Assembly (NCBI GenBank): GCA_022575985.1
Contig: JAKSXM010000149.1
Coordinates: 1 to 64,000, forward strand
From: Anagrus nilaparvatae
Taxonomy: Eukaryota > Arthropoda > Insecta > Hymenoptera > Mymaridae
Length of the DNA stretch: 64,000 nucleotides
Direction: 5' to 3'
The notes beneath the pieces are model-generated. The model was given only the letters and a program-made list of their open reading frames with translations. It was not told where the DNA came from and ran no database searches. The stretch's first letter is position 1. Every line of letters starts with the position of its first letter. The position numbers were made by a program, and so were the translations under genes. Below, one piece after another: positions 48,540 to 61,822 of this stretch.

Positions 48540-48622
48540 TGTGAGTAATAGGACTTGAACCTACACAGTCTAAGACTATCGACTCCTAAGGTCGACTTGG
48601 CTACCAATTTCAACATACTCAC
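48540..48622 (-). tRNA. trnL: tRNA-Leu (UAG), second copy
   Basis: Same as 9469-9551; a G to T difference lies just outside the gene. Confidence 0.91.
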
Positions 48623-48777
48623 TATAAATAGTACTGTTTCCTATATAAAAAGTATATACAACTTGTAGTATATACGGTTTATATTAAAGTTCAGTTCTAT
48701 TATTACTTTTTGTTAAAAAGTAAAATAAAAAAAGGAGTGGGGGGGGGGGGGATAACTATCCCTTTTTAGTTATTTTA

Positions 48778-49005
<228 letters not shown>

Positions 49006-49450
49006 TTACATTAGTAAATAACGCCAATATGCCATAATTAAATCCATATTAATATAGATTGTATTTATTAGTAAATAATAAACTCTATATTATACTCACT
49101 TAATTCGGTATTATACTAGCTAGTTAACATAGGTTGGATACATATTTAGATATGTGTTTCCAGTACCTATATAACTCATATATATATATAAGAAGGTGAA
49201 ATTTAAACGTTTTAATAGATTATGCAATCTAGTAAGACAAGGACTTGTTTTAAATAAATAATCAGGCTGAATAGAAAGAAAAATAGAGGAAGATTGATTT
49301 TCTATTTTTCAATAATAAAGGATACTCTTTCTTTTTTTTAGTATACTACAAAAACTAATACAAAACTTTGTAGTGAATAATGGCACTATTTATCACAATT
49401 ACATATTAGCAAGTTTTTGTGTATATGCTAAAATGTAATTTTCCAATTAA

Positions 49451-49522
49451 CAAGAGCAGCTGGAATCGAACCAACATTAGTGATTTTGGAGATCACGGTA
49501 TTAACCATTATACGATACCCTT
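49451..49522 (-). tRNA. trnW: tRNA-Trp (CCA), second copy
   Basis: Same sequence and the same CCA anticodon as 10386-10457. Confidence 0.9.
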
Positions 49523-49650
49523 AATGAATTATCATAATTGATAATATGAAAAGTTGTCGACAAAAATAAAAGGAATATTCTGTATTCAAAGAAGACAGTT
49601 TATAATAGTATTAGGACGAATTATCATATATTACTATATAATAGAAAAAA

Positions 49651-49725
49651 GAGAGTTGCGAGGGAATTGAACCCTTAATGAAAGAAGTTGCAGTTCTTCA
49701 ACAGAAGCCATCTGTACACAACTCT
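49651..49725 (-). tRNA. trnC: tRNA-Cys (GCA), second copy
   Basis: Same as 10586-10660. Confidence 0.91.
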
Positions 49726-49786
49726 ATACATATACATATACAGGAATAAATAGGCTGAAATAAGTAAAATAGAGAGTATTCTACTA

Positions 49787-50455
49787 TTAAATAAATAACA
49801 ACGGGGGGGTATTATTTTCTGCTTTATTCATTGTAAGAACAATAGGTCCAACCATAGCTAGTAGCAGAATAAGACTAGCGATAATAAGCCAGAAAGTTCC
49901 ATTTGTATAAAGTACTTGACCAATAGTTTGAATTTGAAGAAAATTAGCAAATTGAGTATCTGGAGCTAGACTAGTAAATGTATGATGAATATTTGCTGTT
50001 AGAGAAGAATTATCAAGACCTAGAAATGATGTATTAAACCAATTAATAGTTCCTAGAACAGCTTGAGGCACTAGATCTGAGAATTTAGTAAAACTGGTAG
50101 AGCTATTACCACTAGTAAATGGAATAATAGATAGTAGTTCAAATAGGAATAGTGAACCAAGAATAGTACCTAGAGGTAGATTTTGTGTATACTCTTTACC
50201 AGCATAAGTAAGTTCTGTAAGTTGTAGATTAAGCATCATAACAACAAATAGAAAAAGAATGGCGATAGCACCAATATAAACGATAAGGTAGGAAATTCCA
50301 ATAAAAGATACACCAAGTAGCACTAGATAACCAGCAACATTAACAAATACAGAAATTAGAAATAGTACAGAAATTACAGGGTTTTTTGATGTAATAACAA
50401 GAATACCTGATAGAATAGCACCAAGTGCAAGAAAATCTAGTAGAAAATTATTCAT
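49787..50455 (-). CDS. nad6: NADH dehydrogenase subunit 6, second copy (222-residue reading)
   Basis: The C-tract has seven C, so the frame closes at 49787 without touching trnC. The final residues LLFI are read from TTG TTA TTT ATT. Confidence 0.9.
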   Translation of the reverse strand: MNNFLLDFLALGAILSGILVITSKNPVISVLFLISVFVNVAGYLVLLGVSFIGISYLIVYIGAIAILFLFVVMMLNLQLTELTYAGKEYTQNLPLGTILGSLFLFELLSIIPFTSGNSSTSFTKFSDLVPQAVLGTINWFNTSFLGLDNSSLTANIHHTFTSLAPDTQFANFLQIQTIGQVLYTNGTFWLIIASLILLLAMVGPIVLTMNKAENNTPPLLFI

Positions 50456-50978
50456 TTTTATAAATAGTTAATAACCTATAAACTTCTTCTTAATAGTCAC
50501 CTTTATTATTATAAAGCGGAGCGGAACACCTAATTTTTAATGTGTAAGAATCCTTGTATAGAAACAAGTCAACAATAGGAGATAAAGTTGATGGTATATT
50601 GAAATATATAGAAGATATATAACTTTTGACAGTATCCATTCCTCTAATAATCAAATTAGAATTAAGAAAAGAAAAAGTAGGTTCGTAGTATTGCGCTCTG
50701 CATCTACTTAAATAGAATTTATTACTGGCCGGAAGCCGAAGAATATATTCGCTATTATAACCAATTGTCTCCGGTGACACCGGAGACGTATGTTTGTTTC
50801 TCATTACAATATTTGTGTATTTATTATATACACAAATATTATAGTGATATATAACTAGTATAAAATTAGGAGTATTTTCTTATTTTAGTCCCTGAAGGAT
50901 CTATCCTATAAAGAAATAGAAATCTATTTCTTTACAAGTAGCCTCCAACATATAGGAATCGATGACAATATAGATTAT

Positions 50979-53900
50979 ACAATTAAGTAATAAAAGGGAT
51001 TATTAGGAATGCCTAGCAGATGTGTAAGAAAGGAAGTAATATACTAAAAGTATATAATATCTATAATATATATACAATCCTAAGGAAAACCAAATAAAGT
51101 ATACCCAACACCTTATAAGAAGGTTAAAAAAGATTGGGAGTAGAATACGTTGGGAAGTAAAACATTATAGTACCAATAGGAAAGGAAATCAAAAGAGACT
51201 CTGGAAGTAATGGTGAGTGAAACCAGACAAGCCTATAATAAAAAAGATTGATATAGTACTTTGGAACTAAGTAATATAAGTCTATAAAGACTAACTCAAA
51301 GAAGGTGAAAATCCTGTATATCCATAATCTTTTTTAATTAATAATAAGTAATATGGGGACGTCAGCCCTGTATGAATGTTCAACAATAGTTGATCCTATG
51401 GGGGTACCATCCTCCAAGGCTAAGTATAGCACATCTAGCGATAGTGAAGAGTAACGTGAGTGAAAGGTGAAAAGAAAGTAAATGACTAGTGAAATAGAAC
51501 CTGAACTAGTAATCCTATAAGCAGTTGTAGTTAGAAAGTATCTAATGACAACGTACCTTTTGCATAATGGGTCAGCGAGTTAGTTTGTAAAGCAAGATGA
51601 AAATCTAAGCGAAAGCGACTGTTGAAACGGATCAAGAATAGTTTTATGAACTAGACCCGAAGCCAAATGATCTTACCATGACCAGGCTATAAGGGGCCGA
51701 ACGGGTGAATGTTGCAAAATTCTCCGATGAGTTGTGGTAAGGGGTGAAAGGCCAATCTAATTTGGATGATAGCTGGTATTCTGCGAAACCTATTTAGGTA
51801 GGGTGTTTACTAAAAATATTATATGTACAGCACTGATCATCATACATTAGCTAATTGTGAAAACAAGACCCTATGTTAAATTGGGGGGTGTTACAACTCT
51901 ACCATTGATGGTTAACCTCGGAAGGATAATAGTTTATAGTAAGCGCACAGTCTATTCATGATAAGGTGGATAGACAAAAGGGAAACAGCCCAGAGCACGT
52001 GTTAAGGTCCCTAAATATTGTTAAGTGAATATAAGAAAGTTTATTTCCTAATACAACCATGAAGTAGGCTTGGAGGTAGCCATCTTTTAATGATAGTGTA
52101 ACAACTCAGTGGTCTAATCGGAAATAAGCGTCGAAGATTTATCGGGTCTCAGACAATATACCTACACCGTGACTATTTTAAGATATACTATTTATACCCG
52201 GTATATCTTAAAATAAGGGTAGCAGAACATTCAGTATTCGATTGAAGGTTAGTGTTTCATTAGCTGGACGATACTGAAGAGAAAATGCTGACATGAGTAA
52301 CGTAGAAAGGAATTAAAACATTCCTCGCCGAATACGAGAGGGTTTCATGGATAAGTTAATCTTCCATGAGTTAAACGGACTCTAAGGGTTATAGACGAAC
52401 GTTTATTCCTGATGAGATAATACTAAAAAGTTATATAAGAATTAGCTAGTTCTAATTCTTCTTTTAAAAAGTATGTTTTGTAAATCTTCAAGACTTATAG
52501 AATTGAATTTTATATTGAATTCTATAATTATTGACTAGATATTATTTGATCTATAAAAAGGAAATTTAATTGAACCAAGAAAAATAAGTATAAAATAGAA
52601 TTTTATTTGTATTCAAGTAATTGAATAAGACAATAAAATTCTTTATTAATCAATGAATCCGTACCCTAAACCGACACAGGTTCGTAGGTAGAGAATACTA
52701 AGGCGTAGAGATAATGCTTGTGAAGGAACTCGGCAAATTATGCCCGTAAGTTAGACGAGAAGGGTAACCATGATTATTTCATAAACACTTTTTGATTTGT
52801 TTATTGAAAAAATTGTGAGTGTCACAAAATCGGGGGCTGCGACTGTTTACCAAAAACACAGCAACTTGCTAAGACTAAAAGTACTTGTATAAGTTGTGAA
52901 CTCTGCCCAATGCCATGTCGTGTAAAGGAGGTGATATCGAATAGATAGTCACTAACTGATGCCATGGTCAATGGCGGTCTTAACTATAAGGATCTGAAAG
53001 TAGCGAAATTCCTTGGCCATTAAATGTGGTCCTGCATGAATGAGGTAACGTGGCCCTGCTGTCTCCACAAGCATCTCAGTGAAATTGAATTAGCCGTGCA
53101 GATGCGGTTTACCTTCAGTTAGACGGGAAGACCCTATGCAGCTTTACTGTAGCTTGATATTGTTTTTTCTATAGATAGGCGTAGAATACAAGGGAGTTAT
53201 AGAAGTTAAAATTCTATAACAACAGTGAAATACCTTGACTAGACTAAAGAAAAATACTAATAGCCCTGAGAAAGATTATATCTATTTTTTTATTGTATTA
53301 ATTTATCATCTTGCCCACAAAAATACAATAAGTGTTCCGAATAATGAATATTAATATAATATTCATTATATTCGGTGTGGACAGAATAATATTGGGTAGG
53401 GACCCTACCCAATAGTATTATTGGCCAGAGGCCATAAAAACTATATTCAAATCATTTTTGAATATAAGATCTTTTTCATACATATGAAAAAAGATTACCA
53501 TTTGATTATCAAATGGTCTGAAACATGTATTATTATTGATCAATAATAATACTAGAATAGGTACTAATTGCAGGATAGTATCAGGTGGTCAGTTTGACTG
53601 GGACGGTAGCCTCTAATAAAGTATCAGAGGCCTTCAAAGGTATGCATTATATTGGTCAGAAACCAATGGACTATGTAAAGTCTAATAAAGCGTAATAGTA
53701 TAAGCATGCTTGACTGAAAAACTGATAGGTTAATCAGATACGCAAGTAGGATATAGTGATCCGGTGATTCATTATGGAATGGTCATCGCTCAAGAAATAA
53801 AAGTTACGCTAGGGATAACAGGTTTATCGTTTGCGAGAGTTCATATTGTCCAAACGGTTTTGACACCTCGATGTCGACTCATCTCATCCTCCAGGTGCAG

Positions 53901-54200
53901 TAGCTTGGAAGGGTTCAGCTGTTCGCTGATTAAAGAGGTACGCGAGTTGGGTTCAATACGACGTGAGTCAGTATGGTCCCTATCTTCTGAAGGAAATAGT
54001 AATCAAGTAAGGAACTCCGGCTAGTACGAAAGGACCGCTGGGGGTGATTCCATGGTGTACCTATTGTTTGAAGCACCGTAGGGTAGCCACAATCATGACA
54101 GATAAGAGCTGAAAGCATCTTAAGCACGAAGCACACCTTATTAGATTACTAGAAATAAGAAAAAGACTATTTCTTATAATAAACATAAGACTAGAGTTGT
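50979..54200 (+). rRNA. rnl: Large-subunit rRNA, second copy
   Basis: Copy of 11915-15135 with very few differences, e.g. CGGTTTTGACACC here against CGGTTTGACACC near 14792. Confidence 0.94.
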
Positions 54201-54325
54201 ATTTTGAAAAAAATACTATTCTAATCTTATCTTATTTTTATAGGGTGCAAATGTACGTATAGTAATATATTTAGTTTAGCACTACTAATTTATTGAATAA
54301 CTTAATTGTACTATATTGTCTTAAA

Positions 54326-54400
54326 CAGGTTGATGGCCTAATGGTTCCGGGCGATCACTTTGGGAGTGGGAGAAATTGGGTTCGATTCCCAACAATCTGA
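54326..54400 (+). tRNA. trnP: tRNA-Pro (UGG), second copy
   Basis: Same as 15261-15335. Confidence 0.9.
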
Positions 54401-54757
54401 AATATTTACTAGTTTTTTATGTTCTATTTTTAAGAGTTATAACTTTTCAAATAGAGCAGGTGTTAAAGAAATACCATTTTAATGTTTTCATTAAAATCTT
54501 TTAAACTTTGCACTTTATATATAATAGACTTATTGAAGAGTCTATCTTCATTTCTAATAATAAAGTCACTTATAATAAATACTCCTTTACTTACTCCTTA
54601 AATTTATATTAAAATAGAGTTTTATGAATTCAAAGCTATTTAAGTTTATTTTAATGCTTTGAATTTTATGTTTTTTTTTTTGAATTATTAAGTGTTAATA
54701 TAAAAACGAATTTCGTTTTTATATTAGTAAGTTTATTATAAAAGGGGGATACTTTTC

Positions 54758-55489
54758 TTAATTATTGTTTCCTTTTCTTTGACTAATCCATACTTTAATA
54801 GTAAAAGCACCTAGTTCATTTTTAGTAGTATATTTTGTATAATCAATAAGACTACTAGGTGTATTAGAATTAAATGAACCAATTAGTGTAGATTTAGTTG
54901 TAACTCGTGGAATAACTGGTTCAGTCATTAGTCTACCAGAAATTTCTACTTTAATACCACTAACATGTGCTGGTAGATCTGTACCATGAATAGAAGGATA
55001 AGTAAGAATAGCTTCTTGAAAATTAAGGAAAGTACTACTAGAAGCATTATGAGCTAGATATTTACTAAAAATAGTACTATTTAGATAAGGATAATGAATA
55101 CGAGTTAGTACAAGATCAATTTCAGTTTGATAAAATAGAGCTAGGTCTTTTTTTAGAGCTGAAATACCATTTTTAAAAGCAGATAGATTATCAGAGCTTT
55201 GGGGCATTGTTGTTTTAGAAGAATTAGCAGTAAGTGAAGGTAGATAATAAAATAGTTGAATGCTAATTTTAGAATTAGTAAAATGAATAGTAGGTTTACT
55301 AATAAGACAAAAAGGAACTTTATTAGTAAAAAAAGATTGAATCATAGAAGTAGCTGATTGAATTGAAATATTCGTATTATTTTTACCGACAGAAAGTGAA
55401 TTAGCTGACATTTCCGTAAAATTATACTTCTTATTTGTTACAGAAGTTGATTTGTATTCTTTTAGAATAGATGTTGATAGAAGATTCAT
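54758..55489 (-). CDS. rps3: Ribosomal protein uS3m, second copy
   Basis: As 15692-16423 except residues 14-16 (TS in place of ST) from two T/A exchanges. Confidence 0.87.
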   Translation of the reverse strand: MNLLSTSILKEYKSTSVTNKKYNFTEMSANSLSVGKNNTNISIQSATSMIQSFFTNKVPFCLISKPTIHFTNSKISIQLFYYLPSLTANSSKTTMPQSSDNLSAFKNGISALKKDLALFYQTEIDLVLTRIHYPYLNSTIFSKYLAHNASSSTFLNFQEAILTYPSIHGTDLPAHVSGIKVEISGRLMTEPVIPRVTTKSTLIGSFNSNTPSSLIDYTKYTTKNELGAFTIKVWISQRKGNNN

Positions 55490-55865
55490 GAGTAAAATAG
55501 GTGTTATTTTATTTACTATAAATGCTACATAATTCCCTTTAGTGGGGTTCGTAGCCTAAAAATGAGAAAAGCTGCTTATTAAGAGTCGGCATTACTTTAT
55601 TTTTAGAAGCCCTAATTGTAGGTTCAGTTGAATAATCCGAAGAATATCAATCAATTAAAATTCGAAAGTATTTTTACCCACGGCAATAATTGATTTTTAG
55701 AATTGCCTTATTTTTGCTAAAGAAAAATAGAGCGACAAGAAACAAAATAATCTCGAAACATACAGCGACTATATGTGTACAATTTATGTTTCTATATTTC
55801 CTATAAAAAGTACTAATTAGTTAAAATACTGATATTTAAAGAGTTGTAATAATATATTCTATTTG

Positions 55866-55939
55866 GAGGTACCAGAAAGAATCGAACTTTCGATGAACGT
55901 ATTAACAGTACGCCACATTACCACTATGTTATGGTACCT
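55866..55939 (-). tRNA. trnN: tRNA-Asn (GUU), second copy
   Basis: Same as 16800-16873. Confidence 0.92.
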
Positions 55940-56295
55940 TACATGTTTTCATTTTCACTTTATTGAAAGTTATACTACTTTCTATTGTTCTTACGGGAGT
56001 GCATTTTTCTGTTTTTTTATTTATCTAACTTATAGTGACTATTCTTGTAATAGTATTTTTACTTAGTTAAATAATACATCTAATATATGTATAGAATACC
56101 AATCTAAAATATTTCACTATTTCCTATACAAGATAATCTAATTAGTTATTGCCGGAACGGCTCTATTCAAAATAGATTTTATAAGAACGTCGAGCCGGAT
56201 ACAATTTGATCTTTATTGATATACTAAGTTGTCATGTTTTTTATGTATCTCTGGCCTATTATCTAATTATTTGTATAGGTAGAATATGAAGTAAA

Positions 56296-56367
56296 GCTAG
56301 TGTAGTTTAATGGTAAAACTTTGGGACTTCCACTCTCACATTTTCGGTTCGATTCCGAATACTAGTA
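56296..56367 (+). tRNA. trnG: tRNA-Gly (UCC), second copy
   Basis: As 17231-17301 with one extra T before the anticodon stem, so it is one base longer. Confidence 0.85.
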
Positions 56368-56467
56368 CTATATATTATTTTTTATTAGATCTTAGTCAAG
56401 TAACAAACATAAGGAATAATAAAAGAATACTGCTGGTTATCTGTAGTATTGTACTGCATATAGAGTT

Positions 56468-58100
56468 ATGCTTTCAATTGGTCTAATTTCACTACTAGTA
56501 GCGATTCCTATTTTCTCCTATCGAATTACACCAAGTCTATTTAATAGAATTACATCTGTAGTTCTAATCTATTCTGCTCTACTGTCTTTCAACGGTCTAT
56601 ATGTTGAGTCACTAGCTTCTGGAGTAGGTATCTACAGTGGTCTATTTCATGTAACAACAGTATCACTTGGAGTAGAAACATTTCTACTATTTGTAGGGTC
56701 TCTAATTCTACTTGGATGGGCGCCAGTAACACAAGGCCGCCCGGCGGGACTAACATCAGTACAACCAAGTATTCCAACTATTAGTGAATATTCACTAATG
56801 ATTCTATTTACATCAATGGGAGCAACTCTTCTTCTATCAAGTTCAGATCTAGTATCTATGTATCTATCTATTGAGCTACAAAGTTTTGCTGTATATATTC
56901 TAGCAACTCTATATAGAAATTCTGAGTCAGCAACTAGTGCAGGACTTAAATACTTTCTACTAGGAGGTCTATCATCAGCACTAATTCTACTAGGAACAGC
57001 TCTTATTTATAGTTATACAGGACTAACTCAATTTGAAAGTATTTATAGTCTAGTACAAGTAACTGGAACGGAAGAGTTTGCAGGAACATCAATTACAAAT
57101 GGAATTAGTTTTGGTCTACTACTAATTGGTATTGGTTTTCTATTTAAAGTAGCAGCAGCACCACTACATAATTGGGCTCCTGACGTTTATGATGGGGGTA
57201 CCAACAATTGTAACTTCTTGGCTAACAACAATGCCAAAAATTTCTATCTTTGTATTTCTTCTAGAACTACAATCAGGACTTGAAGGTAGTTTTGAATCAC
57301 TAAGTGTAATCCTAGATGATAATTCTATTAATATTTGGAAAAATCTTCTACTAACTGCTTCTCTACTATCACTAATTATTGGAACAATTGTAGGTCTAAG
57401 TCAATATCGTATTAAACGTCTACTAGCTTATAGTACAATTAGCCATGTAGGATTCCTTCTACTAGCTCTAGCTATTAATACAGAAGAATCAATTGAATCA
57501 TTCCTATTCTATCTAATTCAATACTCTCTAACAAATGTAAACACTTTCCTAATTCTACTAGCATTTGGTTATATGATTTCTAATATTAAATCTAATTATG
57601 GTTTCAGTTCTCGAGTAGATTCTTCGAACGGTAAAACTATTAGAACATACCCCGCCGCGGATGGAGATATTCAATTTATTGAAGAACTAAAAGGTCAATT
57701 TAAAGAAAATCCTCTACTAGCACTAAGTCTAGCTATTTGTCTATTTTCAATGGCTGGTATTCCACCTCTAATTGGATTCTTTGCTAAACAACTTGTTCTA
57801 TATTCATCAACACATGCTGGATACTATTTTCTATCAATTGTTGCTATTCTTGTTAGTGTTATTAGTGCATCATATTATCTAAAAATTATTCGAGTAATTT
57901 ATGCATTTGCAGATCAAGATACATCTAATACTAACTCTAATACACTGTCTGCAGGACAAAATACTACATCAGATGGTATTACAAATGTACATAGTTTCCT
58001 AATTGCATCTCTAACTATGCTAATTACACTATTTGTACTACAACCTACAATCCTACTAAATAGCTGTCATCTTCTAGCTCTATCACTATTTTATTATTAA
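56468..58100 (+). CDS. nad2: NADH dehydrogenase subunit 2, second copy, same frameshift
   Basis: Carries the same run of five G (57193-57197) that breaks the frame in the first copy. Confidence 0.92.
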
Positions 58101-58498
58101 TGAATACACTAACACTATATTTTATTATTGTACCAATTCTTACACTAGTTCTACTATTTGCAAATCTACTACTAGCTGTACATCGACCAGATTCAGAAAA
58201 AGTTACACCTTATGAGTGTGGTTTTTCTGTTTTTTATGGACAAACAAGAAACCCATTTTCAATTCAGTTTTATCTAGTTGGTATTCTATTTCTAGTATTT
58301 GATATTGAGATCCTGATCGTTTATCCTTATGCTGTAAACATCTACCAAACAGGAGCATATGGATTCTGGGTATTCGCCATCTTCTTTATTGTGCTAACTA
58401 TTGGTTTCGTATATGAGATGGGTTCAGGTGCTCTTTACTTTACAGATCAAAGAACAGCAATCAACAATAAATCTATTTCTAACTCCCCCTTATTTTAG
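58100..58498 (+). CDS. nad3: NADH dehydrogenase subunit 3, second copy
   Basis: Identical to 19034-19432, including the terminal TTA and the overlapping C-rich motif. Confidence 0.95.
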   Translation: MNTLTLYFIIVPILTLVLLFANLLLAVHRPDSEKVTPYECGFSVFYGQTRNPFSIQFYLVGILFLVFDIEILIVYPYAVNIYQTGAYGFWVFAIFFIVLTIGFVYEMGSGALYFTDQRTAINNKSISNSPLF

Positions 58499-58698
58499 TA
58501 AACTATTTATCTCCTTATTATTTCTTCTATTACAAATAAGAGAAGAAATAACAGGAATTTATATATAATGGGGATAAATACAGGTTTATAAAGTATTCTA
58601 TTTTATAGGTAATATTATACTATTAATTTCTAATAATTACTAGGTACTAATTTTCTAAGTAAGGATCTTTTTTACAATTTTATTAAATTATTAACAAA

Positions 58699-60153
58699 AT
58701 GCTAACGCTACTACTAATTATTCCACTAGTTGGAGCACTACTACTTACCCCTCTTCAAGGAAATACAGCAACATCAGAATCTCAAATGAAGAGAGTGGCT
58801 CTAGGTACATCACTAATTAATCTACTTGTATCTGTTATTCTATGGGTACAATTTGACTCAAGTACAAGTGAATATCAATTTACACAGGAGTTTAATCAAG
58901 TAAATTTTTGTCATCTACACATTGGAGTAGACGGTATTTCACTTTATTTTGTACTTCTAACAACATTTATTACACCTATTTGTATTCTATGTAACTGGGA
59001 AAATATTCAAAATTATCTGAAATATTTTCTAATGTCTTTCCTAGTACTAGAGACACTACTAATTGCTGTTTTTATTGTTCTAGATTTTCTTCTATTTTAT
59101 GTGTTCTTCGAAAGTGTACTTATTCCACTATTTCTAATTGTAGGAATTTGGGGTGGTAGTGCAACAAGAGTTCGTGCTGCCTTCCTTCTATTTCTTTACA
59201 CACTGTTTGGTTCTCTATTTATGCTACTAGCATTCCTAGTAATTTACTATAATACAGGATCAACAGATTTTGAGGTAGTTTCTCTATCTGAAATTTCTCT
59301 AGATTCACAGAAACTACTATGGCTTGCTGTTTTTGTAAGTATGGCTATTAAAACACCACTTGTTCCATTTAATACTTGGCTAACTTATGCTCATTCAGAA
59401 GCTCCTGTTGCAGGTAGTGTTGTACTAGCTGGTGTAATTCTTAAACTAGCTCTTTATGGTTACCTACGAATTATGCTACAGTTCCTACCTGATGCTAGTT
59501 ACTACTTCTCTCCTCTTGTACAAACATTTGCTGTTGTTTCTATTATTTATGCTAGTCTTGTTACACTACGTCAAACAGATTTCAAAAAACTAGTTGCATA
59601 TTCTAGTGTTGCACATATGGGTGTTGTTGTACTAGGTGTATTTAGTAATACAGTACAAGGTATTGAAGGTGCTATTGTACTAGGTATTGCTCATGGTCTA
59701 GTTAGTCCAGCACTATTCTTCCTAGTTGGTGGTGTACTGTATGATCGATACCATACACGAACTATCCGATACTATAGAGGTATGACAACATATATGCCAC
59801 TTTTTTCTCTATTCTTCTTCCTATTCACTATTAGTAATGCTGCTGTTCCTCTAACTGGTAATTGGATTGGTGAATTCCTATGTCTAACTGGTATTTTCCA
59901 AACTAATCCTATTATTACAATTCTTGGTTCAACAGGAATTGTACTAAGTGCAGCTTACAGTATTTGGCTATATAATAGAATTTCTTTCGGTAGTTTTAGT
60001 AAATATCTTGGTTATACTACAGATCTTAGTCGACGAGAATTTATGATTCTTCTACCTCTACTTATTCTAACTGTACTGCTAGGTATTTTTCCTAATGTAG
60101 TCCTAGATACTCTACATGTTTCTGTATCAACTCTAATTTATTCTACTAACTAA
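58699..60153 (+). CDS. nad4: NADH dehydrogenase subunit 4, second copy
   Basis: Differs from 19633-21087 at residue 126 (Ile here, Val in copy 1). Confidence 0.96.
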   Translation: MLTLLLIIPLVGALLLTPLQGNTATSESQMKRVALGTSLINLLVSVILWVQFDSSTSEYQFTQEFNQVNFCHLHIGVDGISLYFVLLTTFITPICILCNWENIQNYLKYFLMSFLVLETLLIAVFIVLDFLLFYVFFESVLIPLFLIVGIWGGSATRVRAAFLLFLYTLFGSLFMLLAFLVIYYNTGSTDFEVVSLSEISLDSQKLLWLAVFVSMAIKTPLVPFNTWLTYAHSEAPVAGSVVLAGVILKLALYGYLRIMLQFLPDASYYFSPLVQTFAVVSIIYASLVTLRQTDFKKLVAYSSVAHMGVVVLGVFSNTVQGIEGAIVLGIAHGLVSPALFFLVGGVLYDRYHTRTIRYYRGMTTYMPLFSLFFFLFTISNAAVPLTGNWIGEFLCLTGIFQTNPIITILGSTGIVLSAAYSIWLYNRISFGSFSKYLGYTTDLSRREFMILLPLLILTVLLGIFPNVVLDTLHVSVSTLIYSTN

Positions 60154-60291
60154 ATTATAAAGAATAAGTTATTCTTTAATTATCTCCCCTTCCTCGTAGT
60201 CGACTACTTATAAAAGAATGACATTAACCAATGAAATTCTCAACAGTGATATGTATCTTTTTTATATATAGGAATTGTATAAAATACAACA

Positions 60292-60364
60292 AGTACTTTA
60301 GTGTAAAGGTAGCACAGCAGACTCATGATCTGCTAGACCAGTGTTCGAATCCTGGAATGTACTC
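60292..60364 (+). tRNA. trnM: tRNA-Met (CAU), second copy of the 21226 gene
   Basis: Same as 21226-21298. Confidence 0.9.
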
Positions 60365-60653
60365 TTTAAGTAGTAATTCATAGTACAATAATTGATATGC
60401 GATCGGTGAGTAATATTTATTATTACTATAAACTAGTAGTTCTATTTTTAATACGATAATGTATATAATCTGTATAACAAATAAAATAACTTTACATAAT
60501 TCTCAATACACTGAAAGCTATATTGCTACTATTTAACAATAGTATTCTTTCAAATTCCTTCCTAAGAATTTGAAAGATTCCAATAATAGATAATCACTAT
60601 TTAGGGTTTTGAGTACTATTTAAATAAGAATGATAAGAATATTTATAGGAATA

Positions 60654-60724
60654 GGTCTCTTAGTTTAAAGGTAAAACAGTAGATCTTCACTTTACTAATA
60701 GGAGTTCGATTCTCCTAGAGATCA
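60654..60724 (+). tRNA. trnE: tRNA-Glu (UUC), second copy
   Basis: Same as 21587-21657. Confidence 0.91.
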
Positions 60725-60864
60725 TAAAGTGATATACTTTTATTTATGGAAACGGTGAAATAGGAATATAGCAGCTATATAATATGGAATATTATAGTGC
60801 CTAATTGATAAACCGTGGTAATAAATAGAAAAAACATATGTATGTATAAATACTGTTATAAAAC

Positions 60865-60935
60865 GTCGACTTAGTTTAATGGTAGAATAGGTAACTTGTA
60901 ATTACTTGGCACTAGTTCGATTCTAGTAGTCGGCA
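60865..60935 (+). tRNA. trnT: tRNA-Thr (UGU), second copy
   Basis: Same as 21798-21868. Confidence 0.91.
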
Positions 60936-61080
60936 TATTCGGTATTTTTCTTTATAAGATAGAGAAACTAAAGAGAAAAAGACTTTGCCTTTTTTACGGG
61001 CTTTGAAATAAATCTAAAATCGGATAAAGCTCTTCTCTAATTTTACACGAGACCGAAATAGAAAATAATAGTATTATAAA

Positions 61081-61151
61081 TAGGATGTCGTCTAAAGGCA
61101 AGACATCACTTTTTGGTAGTGAATATAGTTGTTCGATTCAACTCATCCTAG
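61081..61151 (+). tRNA. trnQ: tRNA-Gln (UUG), second copy
   Basis: Same as 22014-22084. Confidence 0.9.
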
Positions 61152-61350
61152 GATAATTTGTTATATAGTAGAAATTATAGAACGATGGGCATTGAAAACT
61201 GAAAAGAATTGGTAATAACTACTATTAATTTATGTATAGTACTATTCACTAATAGTGTACTAAATATGAATTATCATAAATAAGTTAATATATCTAACAG
61301 ATATAGATAATAAAATGATTAGTTAATTAGAATTAGGTACATATGATAAA

Positions 61351-61422
61351 TAAGGATAGTAGGAATCGAACCTACATTTTTGTATTAAAAGTACAACACT
61401 CTAACCGTTGAGTTATACCCTC
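61351..61422 (-). tRNA. trnK: tRNA-Lys (UUU), second copy
   Basis: Same as 22284-22355. Confidence 0.91.
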
Positions 61423-61566
61423 TAAAATGTTCTCTTATGAAACTAATAAGTAAATAACAATAGAGAACACAAAAAAATAGAATTATAAATAACTAAATAT
61501 GTATATGTCTAACTAATTTATATTCTAGAAAAAATATAAAGTAAACTCAATTATATAGGGTAATAA

Positions 61567-61655
61567 GGACAAACCGCTATTGGCGAAGTGTAGGCGATTG
61601 CTAATTGTCTGGAAAATTAAACCCTTCCTTAGGAGTTCGAATCTCCTTTTGTCCG
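61567..61655 (+). tRNA. trnS1: tRNA-Ser (GCU), second copy
   Basis: Same as 22500-22588. Confidence 0.91.
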
Positions 61656-61822
61656 TAGTACTCTATTAATTGATAAACAAATTGACTTATATAAGTCAAG
61701 GCCGCAGATGTTAATCTACCTATATAAAAGAAAGTATTAAACAATAAAACAATATATTTTCAATACAAATATAAATCAATCATATTTGTAGATGTCTTAT
61801 AAAAGCTTTAGTATGAGAAAAG